Shown here one piece after another: positions 39,210-52,100 of a stretch of DNA of 64,000 nt. A program made the translations under genes and the position numbers. The stretch is from Lophius americanus (taxonomy: Eukaryota; Chordata; Actinopteri; Lophiiformes; Lophiidae): assembly GCA_037951165.1 (NCBI GenBank), contig JBBDHG010000003.1, positions 13,398,501 through 13,462,500 of the forward strand, written 5' to 3'. The notes under the pieces are model-generated. The model had not been told where the DNA came from. It made no database searches and saw nothing but the letters and a program-made list of their open reading frames with translations. Position 1 is the first letter of the stretch. Every line of letters begins with the position of its first letter.

Positions 39210-39299
39210 TCAATCCACTTTATCACACGCTTGAACGACTCTCTGGTTGAAGTCTTCAGGCTGGTCGGCGTAGACGTAGTGTCCAGCTCCACGGATTGT
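39210..39299 (-). CDS. abhd5: abhd5 coding exon 7 (H-x4-D and stop)
   Basis: Encodes residues 317-345 and the TGA stop. GAGHYVYADQPEDFNQ carries the His (323) and Asp (328) of the H-x4-D motif. I did not find a convincing polyadenylation signal in the DNA just beyond the stop. Confidence 0.96.
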   Translation of the reverse strand, partial: TIRGAGHYVYADQPEDFNQRVVQACDKVD

Positions 39300-40059
39300 C
39301 TGCAGGGAGGATGGAGAAGAGGAGAAGGGCAGTTGGTTATGAACAGACAGGAAAGGTCATAAAGGGAGCATCATTCTGCTGGAGAGATCTGGAATATTAC
39401 TATTATATTATACAAAGATATAATAATTGTTCAACTTTCAACAATTAGTAGCAGACCTGTACAACCTGTTCTCCACAATGGTCTCGGCAAAAGTTAAGCC
39501 TCGCCTGAATTACATACCCAAAATTAACTTCAACTCCAGTACTATCAGGTGTATTTGCATAACCTTGATGTCTGTGGAGGGATAAAACCTCAAATAATAT
39601 ACTTTCAGTGCCGGTAACAGTGTGAGTGATCTGTGATTAAACACGATAAAAATACCAATATTGCTATCCTTTTTTCAAGATAAAAAAAAGGTTATAACAT
39701 CATTATATAACAGTAACACTATAAAACTAAACTAATCGTAAAATTTTTGGCTTTGATTATTACATAACTAGACCTACGCTGTCTCTACCGTGTGCGTTTA
39801 ACCTCGAAAAATACCCTGACTTCCTCAAGCAAATCCCCTTTATTGAACTCCTGTATTGAATGTTGGGTAATGTCCGACAAATTAGTATTAGTATAGAGTT
39901 AAATATGAAATATAAGAGCTGGATCGCCTAAAGTTGATTAGTAGGAACCAAATCTGGAGTAAATCGGACCAACAGTAAGGAAGTTATTTTTGAAAAAATG
40001 TTTTCTTTTTTTTTGAAAAATATGCTCCCCCTAGTGAGTAACTTTTATAGTAAAGTATA

Positions 40060-40110
<51 letters not shown>

Positions 40111-43100
40111 TATATATATATTATATAGATACATCTCCTCGAGACAAATCATATGCATATAATATGTACTAAATTGGGCCAATGGCTACAAAGTTCTGTC
40201 GGTGAAAAAGCTCCCAATGCAGACCAACTGTTGAGACATTATGGCCCCAAAATAATCTCTTTTTCGGGCCATAAAACTATACAACCAAACTTTCTCCAAA
40301 TCAGCTCAGATCTTCCCAGCACTAAGGTCTACGTGGGTAGAAAAAATAAGAAAATGAACCATGAAATAGTTTGGGGGCAGACCCAGGGCGGGTGATGATG
40401 ATCCCATAATATCCCCGACTTTTCGGGTATGTAATTACTATTATTTTTATAAGGTATTACATTATATTGTTATTAAGTTATTGCCTTGACGCTCGCTCTG
40501 CCTTGAATCCGAATGAGCTGAATCTCACCTGAGAAGACTTCATGCAGGAACATGATCCTTGTTTGATCCCTCATGTTGAGGACTTTGATCAATAATGACA
40601 TTGTTTAATTATATTTTCTGTGATCTGTTCTAAATTGTAAATTGTTTTTGGTATGCTAGCACTAGAAGGGCACCGATTTCAATTTTATTGGCCGATCACC
40701 GATACCGAATTTGGCTCATTCCGGGGGGTTTTCTCTAAGGTTTAAAACCATAACTGACAGCATACATAAACATATATACATATATACATTTAAACATGCA
40801 TACATATATACATATACACATACATACATACACACACACATACAGACAGACATGCAGACAGGCATACACACACATGCATTCATAGACAGACAGACATACA
40901 CATATACATGCACAAATACTGTACATATACACATTTAAACATGCATATAGACATATACACATATATACATACATACATACACACGCATACACATAAATAC
41001 ATACATATAAACATACATACACACATATATACATACATACATACACACGCATACACATAAATACATACATATAAACATACATACACACATATATACATAC
41101 ATACATACATACATACACACGCATACACATAAATACATACATATAAACATACATACACACATATATACATATGCATACACACATATCTACATACATACAT
41201 ACACACATATCTACATACATACAAACACACTTATGTAAATACTCTACATAAATACATAAATATATACATACATACATTCATACACACATATAGATACAGA
41301 CATACATACACACATATATACCTACATACACACATTCATACACACATAAACACATACATACATATACACAATCATACATACATACAAACACACATACAAA
41401 CATACACCCACATACACACATTCATACACACATAAACACATACATATACACAATCATACATACATACATACATAATACACACATACATATACACAATCAT
41501 ACATACATACATACATACATACATAAATACATACATACATACATACATACATACATACATACATACATACATACATACACACATACATACATACACACAT
41601 ATATAGATACATACATACATACATACACACATATATAGATACATACATACATACAAACACACATACAAACATACATACATATATACACCCACATACACAC
41701 ATTCATACACACATACACACATACATATACATAATCATACATACATACATACATACATACATACACACATACATATACACAATCATACATACATACATAC
41801 ATACATACATACATACATACATACATACACACATATATAGATACATACATACTTTAACACATACAAACATATATACCTACATACACACATTCGTACACAC
41901 ATAAATACATACATACATATACACAATCATACATACATGCATACAGCGGGCTCATGGCTGGATCAGAGCTCTTGTTAGCTTTAGCCGCTCCGCAAACTTA
42001 TGCTACTTGAAATTTCTTTAAATGTAATTAACCTCCTAAAGGTGATGTGTTTAATAAAGTTGTTGTGGCGAACGTTTTCGGGGTTGTTCCTCCACAGTTT
42101 ATTTTTTCCTTACAATTATTACAAATTTCTAGCTTTGTGTTTTTTTTTTTCTTCTGGCGCTTTCTGGTTGGCTGATGAGCATCAAATCGGCCTTATTGAG
42201 GACGATCGACCGATAACATCTAACAAGGCCCCCGGGCACCTCTAGTCAGCGCCCCAGCCTGTCTGTGCTGCTGCTTGTCTGGGCCGGGATCAGAATCCAA
42301 ATGTTATTGTCAAACACGTGCGACCTGTCCAGCGTGGACTCACTATGATATCCACGTGCGCGCGTGTCCTCAGCGCTCTGATGCTGCTGCCGGAGGTGCT
42401 GTCGACGCTTGAGCGGGAGCCGTAGATGATGGTGATGGGGATCTCGAGCTGAAGCTGATCCATCCTCTGCAGCATCGGCCTCTTAGCCCAGCCGTAGGGA
42501 ACCGTCATGTTCTTAAAAGCTGTTTCTCCACTGTGACAACGCAGAGGAACAATCAACACCACACAGTGCAGACGAGCCAGAACATTAGAATCGACACAGA
42601 GGATGAAGAAAGAGCTTTCATCAGAGTGAGTGGTAAGGTCAGCGGCAGCGATGAGTCAGCACAGAAGGTTTTGTTCACCTGGGTGTCTGCACGTTCAGGT
42701 GGTAGATGTAGTCTGAGACGGTGTTGTCACTGAACATGGAGGAGAACTTCTTCTTGAAGTCGGGTCTCAGACTCTGGACCAGAGTGGGACCTGACGGGGC
42801 CACAGAGGAGACAACAAGAAATCCATTTCAAAGAGAGTTCAGAGAAGAAACAGAAACTTCAAACAAATAAGAATAATAAAAAGTTAAACATTAATATAAA
42901 ACCGGGGGAATTGAGCAGAATGTGTGAAATATACTCCAATAATAATGCACTGTAAATATAATTACTGCATACAAAGACTCACTAGAATCTAACTTTTTTT
43001 TAAATCACATCTCAAAAATGAATGTCTTTTCTTATTGTTGTTACTATTTATCTTATTGTTGGGCCGAACAGTTCATTCCATTTTACTTCCTTTTTTTGTA

Positions 43101-46100
43101 ATGTCTTATTTGTCTGATTCTACTTCTAGAGATATTTTTATCCTGGGCTCATCATGTACAGAAGCTCTTCATAACCATGTTTTGAAAAGTGCTACGATTG
43201 CTTGAGAGTAGATTTCTCTAATGGTGTTTGGGTAGAATCTTGAACTGAAAATGCACATTTTGGGAGTTTTTTCATCTTTGCTCAGGACTCACCTAGTGGT
43301 CCGACTAGTCTCAGACCAGCCAGGGGGTTGAATGGACTGAATATGGCTCCCAGGACTTTTATCCATACCGGAATGGGTCGATCTGCCTCCTCATTTTCCG
43401 GGTGCTCGGGAAACCCCCAGGGCTCCACCAGAATGATGCGCTTTACTCTGTAGCCAGAGACAAAGTAACATGAAGTTACTTATTTCTTGTATAGTTCAGT
43501 TCACAATAAAGAACCACAAGAATGTTTGAACAACAGTAAAAGGAATAGTTCTAGATTGTAAAAAAAATTGATTATTTGCTGGGTGTCTGCTTAAAGACCC
43601 AAAACACCCAATGATCCCCAGAAACAACACCGCTGTACAGTACATCGTCCAAAGGGCCACACTGCCTCCTTCAGCCTGTCTTTCTCCCATAATGCATCCT
43701 GGTTTGCATCAAACTCATCCCCAGGTTAGTAACGCACTTGCACCCAGCTGTCCACATGATGTTAAAGAAAACGAGATCCAACAGACCGCTTCTTCCATTG
43801 CTCCGTGGTTCAGTTCTGGTGCTGACTTATCCATAGTAGGAGTTTTCAGCAGTAGACTGGTCTATGGCTACGCCTTTCCAGCGGTTATGTTACAGAATAT
43901 ATTTTCTGCTGCCTAATATATCCCAGACACTGACAGGTAACCATTGTAACCAGATAATGATATTCACCTCACCTGTCAGTTGTTATAATTCTACGGCTCA
44001 TCAGTGACGGTCTTTCTAGCCTGCTGAGCGACACTAAACAGGAAGTCACCAGCTCATCAGTGGCGATAACCATTTCCGCAACTGCTCAATAACTTGCTCA
44101 AGGACACTTCGCTGTGGAGACCGCACCATCTGATAATGAAACCTCCATCCTTCCACAAAAGTACGTTGATGATGAATTACAAACTCTGCTGGTCATGGCA
44201 GGATCGGTGATCATGGTTTTGTTGAAACAGGACACATGTCCCTGAATCTCCTGTTAGAATGTAGAGGTCACTGAGAGAAGAGGAAGAGGAAAGGAAGAAG
44301 GATTTTTTTAAGTGATGAGGAAGGGCGATAAGGGATGGAGGACTTTTTATCTCATGTCCCTCGAAGAGACCCTGGTCCCCAATGGAAACCCAGAGCTGGA
44401 GATGAAGCGCGTGAGGAAGATTCAGAAGAGATAGAGTGTTGTGGGAGAAGAGAGGTGTGGAGGACACAGCTGTTATCGCGCTACATCCACACTACAGTAC
44501 CAGCTCTGCTACTGTCATGGTAACAATTCTAAAAGGCTGAAGCATTATTCTAAAGCCTGTTCAGATCAAAGCGTCCTTCTCCTTTCTTCTCTATGAACAG
44601 TAGTGGTTAGTGGATATTTCTGTTTTACCTTTGGTCTTGACAAACAATCCTCTCTCATTCTTTCATCCTCGCGCTGCTCTGTGCAATATTGAGTTTAAAA
44701 TTATATGTCATTATTTTTCTGATGTGGTGAACTTGCTCGCTAATGCTTGCATGCTAAATTACAGACCAAGCAGCCAAGACTCGGAATTGATTAGAACATA
44801 ACATTTCAAAGAAGTAAAGCACTCAGAGAGAGCAAACTTCTGCCCAGGCGGAACAGTACCAAAGGTGGACATTATTGTCACCAAATGGTAAAGGGACTGT
44901 ACTTATATGGTGCTTTTTCTAGTCTGCTCGACCACTCAAAGTGTTTTACATTGTGAGCCATCATTCAACCATTCACAAAACATTCAAACAGTGTTGATAG
45001 AGGCTGCCATGCAAAGCGCCACATGTTCATCAGGAGCAGTAACCATTCACGCCATCATTCAAACACCAATGGAACAGCCATTGGGAGCAACTTGGGGTTC
45101 AGTATCTTGCTCAAAGACACTTTCGACAAGTGGACCGCATTGGCCTGGGATTGAACCACCGACCATCAGATATGTGGACGACCGCTCAACATATCTGATA
45201 TGTGGAGCAGTAGAGACGACTGCTCTACCAACTGAGCCTTCGTCACCCCCCAGGTGTAATCATCTCTAGGATATGCCAAACTTTACCTCTGGGTAAAATT
45301 TCTTGCGAAACACTTTTTTTTTACTTTTTCCGTAGTCTTACGACCAAACAGACAAGCCAAGGTAAAAACATAACCACCAGAAAAATCATCTGCACTCACC
45401 TGCTGGGGTATTTGATTGAGTACGACACAGCCAGAAACCCTCCCAGGTTGTGTCCCAGCAGAATCATGGACTCCAAACCGAGTTTAGCCCTCCACTGCTC
45501 TATAGACTCCACGAACTGGTCTTCTGCCTCTTCAGCATCCGTGGAGAAAAGAGGCCTATTGCTCTGTCCGAAGCCAAGCAGGTCCAGGGCTAAGACCGGT
45601 CGACGCTGCGAGAGAGCATCCAGGTTCTGGGCCCAAAGGCCAACGCCACCTCCGAACCCATGGAGCAGAACCATGGGGGTTTTGTCTTTGATACGGTCGT
45701 TGGTGTGGATCAGCGTCCACAGCTGGTTATTGTTGGAGATGGTGACATACTGCTTGGAGAAATTGCTACTTACACCTGTGAAGAAAGAGAGAAAAGGTTT
45801 TTTTTAAATGTGAAAGTCAAGTTAATCAAAGGAATTCCAACAGATTCTGTTATGAAGCTACTTAGTCCGTTCGAGGAGGGCCTGACCTTGCTTTGTTTTT
45901 TACTGAGCAGAATGCTTGATTTTGGATAAAACATAGGTTTATGTTACAGCCAAAGGTTGTAATATGTGCAGAGAGCTCCCTTACTGGCGGTACTCTCAGG
46001 GGTCAAAATCCTGATTTTGGGCCCATTTTTTGGTCCATTGACTAAGCATCCGTGCCAAATGGAGGGTCTTCCTGGTCCTATCCCACAAACACTGTTTAGA

Positions 46101-49100
46101 ATAACTTGAACTGTGTTATATTTCCACTGGGTTCTGGTCGTAATCAAAGACATCCAGATCTACATCTAGAGGGCGCAGTCTTTTATTGATTTCTTCCTTC
46201 AGCATTTAATGGTTATTATACATTAATGAGTGCCAAAGTCAACATGCGCAGCGTCACAAGTCTGCTAATGATTCTGCCGATGCGTTGCTCCTCAACAGTG
46301 CAGACTAGGACCTTGGCTTTGTTCTGACAGAATCCACACAGTGCTGCAAGTCATCTTTCTTTGATATTAATGAGTCCAAGACATTAGAGTTTATTATTGA
46401 CTTTAAGAAGAATCCTATAGTCATGCCTCCAATGTCGATTGACGACAAGGCTGTGGAGGTTGTAGACCAGTGGATATATTTTAACACAGTTATTAACAGC
46501 AAGCTGACATTTGGACCCCCAGGAAGACTCTGTGGGCTCTGAGGAAAGCTCATCAGTCTTTGTAGATGCACTTTATCGTAAACTAAGTAGTTTTATGTAT
46601 TGTTGGCTACGCAACCGTTTTCCTCTGTGGGAGTCTTAAATTTATCCTTTACCTTTGAGCCTTGAAAAAGTTTTTGTCCAAGCAAATTTATCGATTATTT
46701 TGTTTCATGGTGTTACTGTAATATAATGATGCCATAGTTTTGGTATTTTTTTTGTGTTAAGAATTAGTGATACATAGTAACAGGTACGCTGAAAATAAAT
46801 TATTACTATATTTCAGGTCTTACTTATCCGTAGACGCCATGGTTATACAAAAACATCTGATATGATCACCTGTTGTGGAGCTGTTTTAAGTTTATTTTGG
46901 GGATGTCATTCAGGTGAGGCTTGACTAATACAAGCGATAAGCAGGTTTTACACACAGCTCGACAATCTGCTGGGGCTGTTACTCAGATCGTTCAGTCTTC
47001 CAAACACTAGTTTAACTTAAATCCCTGCTGGATGCCTCTATAGTAGTTAAATGCGATAAAAGTCTCTTTGGGGGGCTTTTCTAGTGGACAGAACGTAGTA
47101 AAGGGCTCTTTGGGGGGCCCTAATAGTCCACAGAATGTGGAAGAGTGCACTAATGGATGCCCCTACAGGGGAGAAACCATGCTGGAATGCCCTCTATGAC
47201 ACTCCTGTAGTGAGGAAATGTGATACTGTACCTGAATGAGGGCAGATTTAAAGGCCTCCATGTTTCTCTAAATGTTGAACAGTTCCTGTGTTATTATTAC
47301 AGGTTTAATCTTAACCAGGGGTTACCATAAACACGTCTACACAACGGGGGTCTTCATTGAGTTTATCATGGCTATCCCAATATTTTTCAAAAAGCTGCTT
47401 CGTAAAATCTCTTTTCATTTCCAAACAAGCATGAAATAATTCATTAAAAAGCGCCGCCACGCTGTTTCACTGACGAAGTTATCTAGATCGTACCTGTTAA
47501 TTATAGTTTTTCTTAAAAGCATAACAATTTTCAAAATCAAATAACATATAATAATCAAATACTTGCTTTCCCACACATCTCCAAAGGCCCCTCTCCTGTA
47601 TACGAGAGTTTAGTAGACTTTTCTCATCTGCTCTAACTGTAAGCTGTGTGATGATTCAGAAAGTGTCCGGTGTGTTCGAGTGACTGAGGCCCCGCTAACA
47701 CCACACTGTTTTAGCACAAAACAAAAATATTTTTCTTCGTCCTTCTATCCAATGGTTATTTGAAGTTAAGCCACTTAAATCATATACACTCTTAAAATAG
47801 CTCCGCCAATATCAAGTAATTTGCATAAACTTGGTGTCTATGGACAGTTAAGACCTAAAATCATTTATTTTCAGTCTTAGTATTATTGTACCCGTTACTA
47901 TGTGTGAGTAATCCGGGATTAAACACAAAACATACCAATAGTCTTATCTTCAACTGATGATTTTTTAAATAAAAAGGGATATAACATAATTATATTAGAC
48001 GAACCTCATGAAACAAAAACAATCGATGAATTTGCTCAGAAGCTCCTTGATAACAACTGCATCCAATTTTTATAGAAATACATGAAATTTGATGTTATTG
48101 TACATAGTTTATGTGGTATAGGACCAGGAGGACTCTCCACTTGGCAGAGTTTGATAGTCAATGAACCCCAAAGTGTGCCAAAAAGGAGATTTTGACCCCA
48201 GTAAAGGATTTGGCTGCAAAATACCACCTATGCGCAATATAGGGAACTACATGTACGTACTACGACCTTTGGCTCTGTCTTAATCCTAGGGATTTACTCA
48301 ATCTACCATGTTCTAGCATAAGTGGTGTTTTCATGGGCAGCGGTGGGAAGATTATTTCTTTACACACAGATCCGCATTACATGGACTGTAAACAGTGTGG
48401 CAGTAGTAAATGAGTAGTAGGGGATTTTTCAGAATAGAAACCGGGCGACCTTATCCACCGCTGACAATTTGCCCTCGACCAGGGAATAGATGCAACTTCC
48501 CCCGAGTCTTCAGACTCTGCCTCCACTATAGAAGATGCAGTGTCGTAACAGTGGACAAATACAATATGTCATAGAAAAGTTGCATCAACCTATTAATCTT
48601 TTATAAAAATCCATCTCCCCAACAGTCATGAGTGGAAACCGAGAGTTAAAAAGCTCTAATGCTTACATCTCAGAATCATGTCTTCTGCAGTCTGTAGCCG
48701 GATCTGAGAGGTGGGACACCATGACGGCAGCCAGCTGGGGATCCAGCACCACCTGCCCACACAGAACACATCGACCTGTTCATGTTAATGAATGATGATT
48801 ATACAAGATAGATCTCCTTGACTCGATTGTTGTGCACCAAATATGGACTTAATGGAGCCAACAGATGAGAAATTATGGCCCGAAGACTTTTAGAGATATA
48901 GTTATCCTTAGTCTCAGAAATATAAAATCAACCTTTAACAAAACCAATCCACTTCTTCCTCACACTAAGGTCCATGTGAATTTAAAATTTGAAAATGATC
49001 CATGGAATGTCTTTTGAGTTATGTCTGGAAAACATTGTTTTACATTCAAATAAAACTTCACCTAGTGAGTGAAATGTCACCTGTATGATATTAACGAGAT

Positions 49101-52100
49101 GGGTCTCCTTGAGTCGAGTAATATGCACCACATTTGGACTAAATAGAACCAATGGTTAGGAAGTTATGCAAATTTTGGAGATAAAGCCCTCCCGAGTGTC
49201 AGAAATATACATCCAAATTTTCCCCCAAAACAGGTTATAAAATAGGTTTTGAATTGTTGTTAACACGAAAGATCTGTGGCGGACGCAGCAGCGATGACGG
49301 TTCAATAATATCCCCAACTTTTCAGGGATATGATGACACCAGGATCCCTGCAGTGTGGGGCGGGGTTTTAATGATTTAGACTGAAGCAGAGATAAAACAG
49401 AGCCTCTATGTCCATCAAAGGTCTAATGGCATGAGAGATGTTTCAACCAATTCAAAATGGATATAGACTCCGCCTGGAGAAAACCAGTCATGGGAGACCA
49501 GCCGTCATAGAGTGTTTAAAGCCTTATCCACCAACACTATCCAGATGGCAGGTCAGCAGTGGTGACCAAATCAATGCCTCTCTCCTCCAGACCTTCAGCT
49601 ACAGTCCGGTCCCTGCTGGTGGATGTAACATCAACTACATTCCCCAGACAAACATCATGCTGAAGTTTAGTTCAATTTATGGCTTTCATCGCTTAATTCC
49701 CGTTGCGGGATTAGATGGGCTTTTCTAGGACGGCACTGGAGTTGGTCTCCCTTTGTTTTTTGGGTAGATTTGAAGGTCGGTGGCACACTTCCTGCCAGAG
49801 TTCACCTGCGTCTCAACAGACTAAATCTCTGTCTGCTGTGAGCGGGTCATTCATGGTGAGAACCTGCACCTGTGTGTATTGAGCCCTCGTCCAGACTTTG
49901 TGTTTGAAGCCACTCTGTGACAATGTCCTAGTTGTGGCCATTTTCATTGCGTCCATCTTGGATAGTTTCTAATCAGGGTATGACTAAACTTGAGGTGATG
50001 CTTGATGAATGGATAAAAAATGCTGATTTGCTGCAAGTGATTAAGAATATTACCTTCATCACACATTTGTCTATTAATATTTAAATTAAAACTCCAGAAT
50101 TTGAGTTTTTAACCCTCATCCCTCATATTTGTTCCTTTTTACAGAATGGAGAAATGAATGAAATTGGTCCAGTACCGTTAAAACCTTTGAGTGATGCAAT
50201 GTAATCCTATTACAATGGAATGCATGTAAACGATAAACCAATAGTTTTTTCACCACTTAAAAGCTCATACTGTTATTCAGTGTCTGGCAACATGGAATTG
50301 ATTCTACAAAGATACATAAGTACATTGAAGATATTGAGGAAAACATTGATCAAATCTGTTTTTGTAGAGCTGGATTTAGTTTCTCCGTATTTTCTGTTTC
50401 TTTGGGATTCTTGGAAGTTGACATGTTTTACGGTCTATTTCTGTCTCCTCCTTGTGGAAGTTCTTCTACTTCTTCTTATTTGGGATCCTTACTCTCTAGT
50501 TATGATTTCTCTGTAGTTTCAGTTTGTCTGTAGTTATGATTTTTCTGTAGTTTCGGATTCTGTTCGGTTAAGACTTCTCTGTAGTTTCAGTTTCTCTCTA
50601 GTTATAATTTCTATGTAGTTCAAGTTTCTCTGAAGTAACGATTTGTCTTTAGTTTCAGTTTTTCTGTAATTCCAATTTGTCTTTAGTTTCAGTTTATTTG
50701 TAATTCTGATTTCTCTGTAGTTATGATTCATCCTTAGTTTCAGAATCAAATTAACCCATATCAGTTTGTCTAGCCTTTTCACGTAAATGTTGTCTATCAA
50801 ACGTCTGAATGTTTCTTTGTTAGGGATTTAAGTCCAGTGACTCTGGTACTCTGGTAATAAGCAAATTAATTGGTAACTGCTGCTATCCTCATTACAAGTT
50901 TCTGTGCTGTACAACCAGTAAGCAGTGGTCACAATTACAAGGCCTTCTCCACTCGCCTAGAATGACCAGAATCAGGAAATTATATTAGATTATGTACATT
51001 TTAAATAGATTGTGCCCACCAGTCTATTAAGGTAATCGCATTGTTTCTCTCAATGGCTGCTTCCGCCGACCTCATAGAAATTACAGTTCTATGTTATGCC
51101 ATCAGATTTCCGGTTTATCCCTCTTCTGTTAAAACATGCATGTTCTCTGATATACCATGCCTTTCTAGCTCACCAAGCACTATGTCAGTATTTGGTTTAC
51201 CGAAGGCCAGTAACTGCGGTAAGTTGAGCATGTATCACTTTACCAGCATGTTTGGCAGTTGTAGTTCAAGTACCCACTGACTGCCTCTATCGAGCATCAT
51301 CTTCACCCTAAAAAAAATAAAAACTTAATGGAGGAATAGAACTTGGCAGCCATGTCTGTCAGCACTGGCCTCCATGTCAACGGAAAAGGATCTTATGCCG
51401 GAGCTGAGAGGCACAGGTGTCTCATATGATTATGTCAATGAACTCATTTAAAAAAACTAAACAATGGAGGAATTTGTCTTCAAAGGATGAACAGCTTTGG
51501 TGAATAATGGATTTCCATGAACCTTATATTGTTGTTGATTACTGTTGGCTTTAGATGGTTGCTACTGTGATGTGATTGATGTTCAGAATCTGTGGCCCGG
51601 TGGGGTCTTTGGGCACATATGTTTAGGCCCAGCAGCTTGTCTGGAGTCTGAGAGGAAACACTGTTAAATCCTGATTGTGCTGCATACATTTTATGGTATT
51701 TTCTTTCCTGGTGGTTGTATGCGATTGGTTATTGAGAGTTTATTATTTAGTTATGATATCTACAGTTAGTGTTTATCCCTCATAGGTATTGAACCCTGTT
51801 TTAACCACTTTATTCCGCTACATAAATGATCCTGTCTCTTTAAATACGGACTGGTTTCGTAATCTACCCAGAGCTGTAGCGGAGCGTTTGGATCCTAGAT
51901 TGGCAGCTGGTCATACCTGATTGTGGTGTCCATATAGCCCCACACACTGCTGACAAGACTGTGGCCACCAACAACAGACAGCACCCTCTGAAAAAGCCTG
52001 GAGCCACAAGAAAATGAAACAGAAAGTGATTGAGGGCAAAGAGCACTGGCCGTCTGATAACACGGTTCTTCCAGGAATACGTGTGTTAGTTAACCATAGA

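Larger units (their letters stand above)
39300..42343 (-). other. abhd5 intron 6
   Basis: A 3.0-kb intron filled by a family X piece, a family Y copy split by an AT tract, and about 1.2 kb of ACAT-type microsatellite. Confidence 0.8.
43448..45399 (-). other. abhd5 intron 3
   Basis: A 1.95-kb intron containing a Tc1-like relic (43,580-44,006, minus) and a tRNA-headed SINE-like element (44,876-45,251, minus). Confidence 0.8.
45776..48666 (-). other. abhd5 intron 2
   Basis: A 2.9-kb intron with three family X pieces (45,945-46,110 minus, 46,660-46,930 minus, 47,780-48,290 plus), a LINE RT scrap (46,370-46,575 plus) and a diverged tandem repeat at 47,028-47,235. Confidence 0.8.

Noticed and set aside
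40716..41850. Several minus-strand ORFs of 80-180 codons
   Set aside because: Cys-Met-Tyr-Val periodicity comes only from the ACAT microsatellite.
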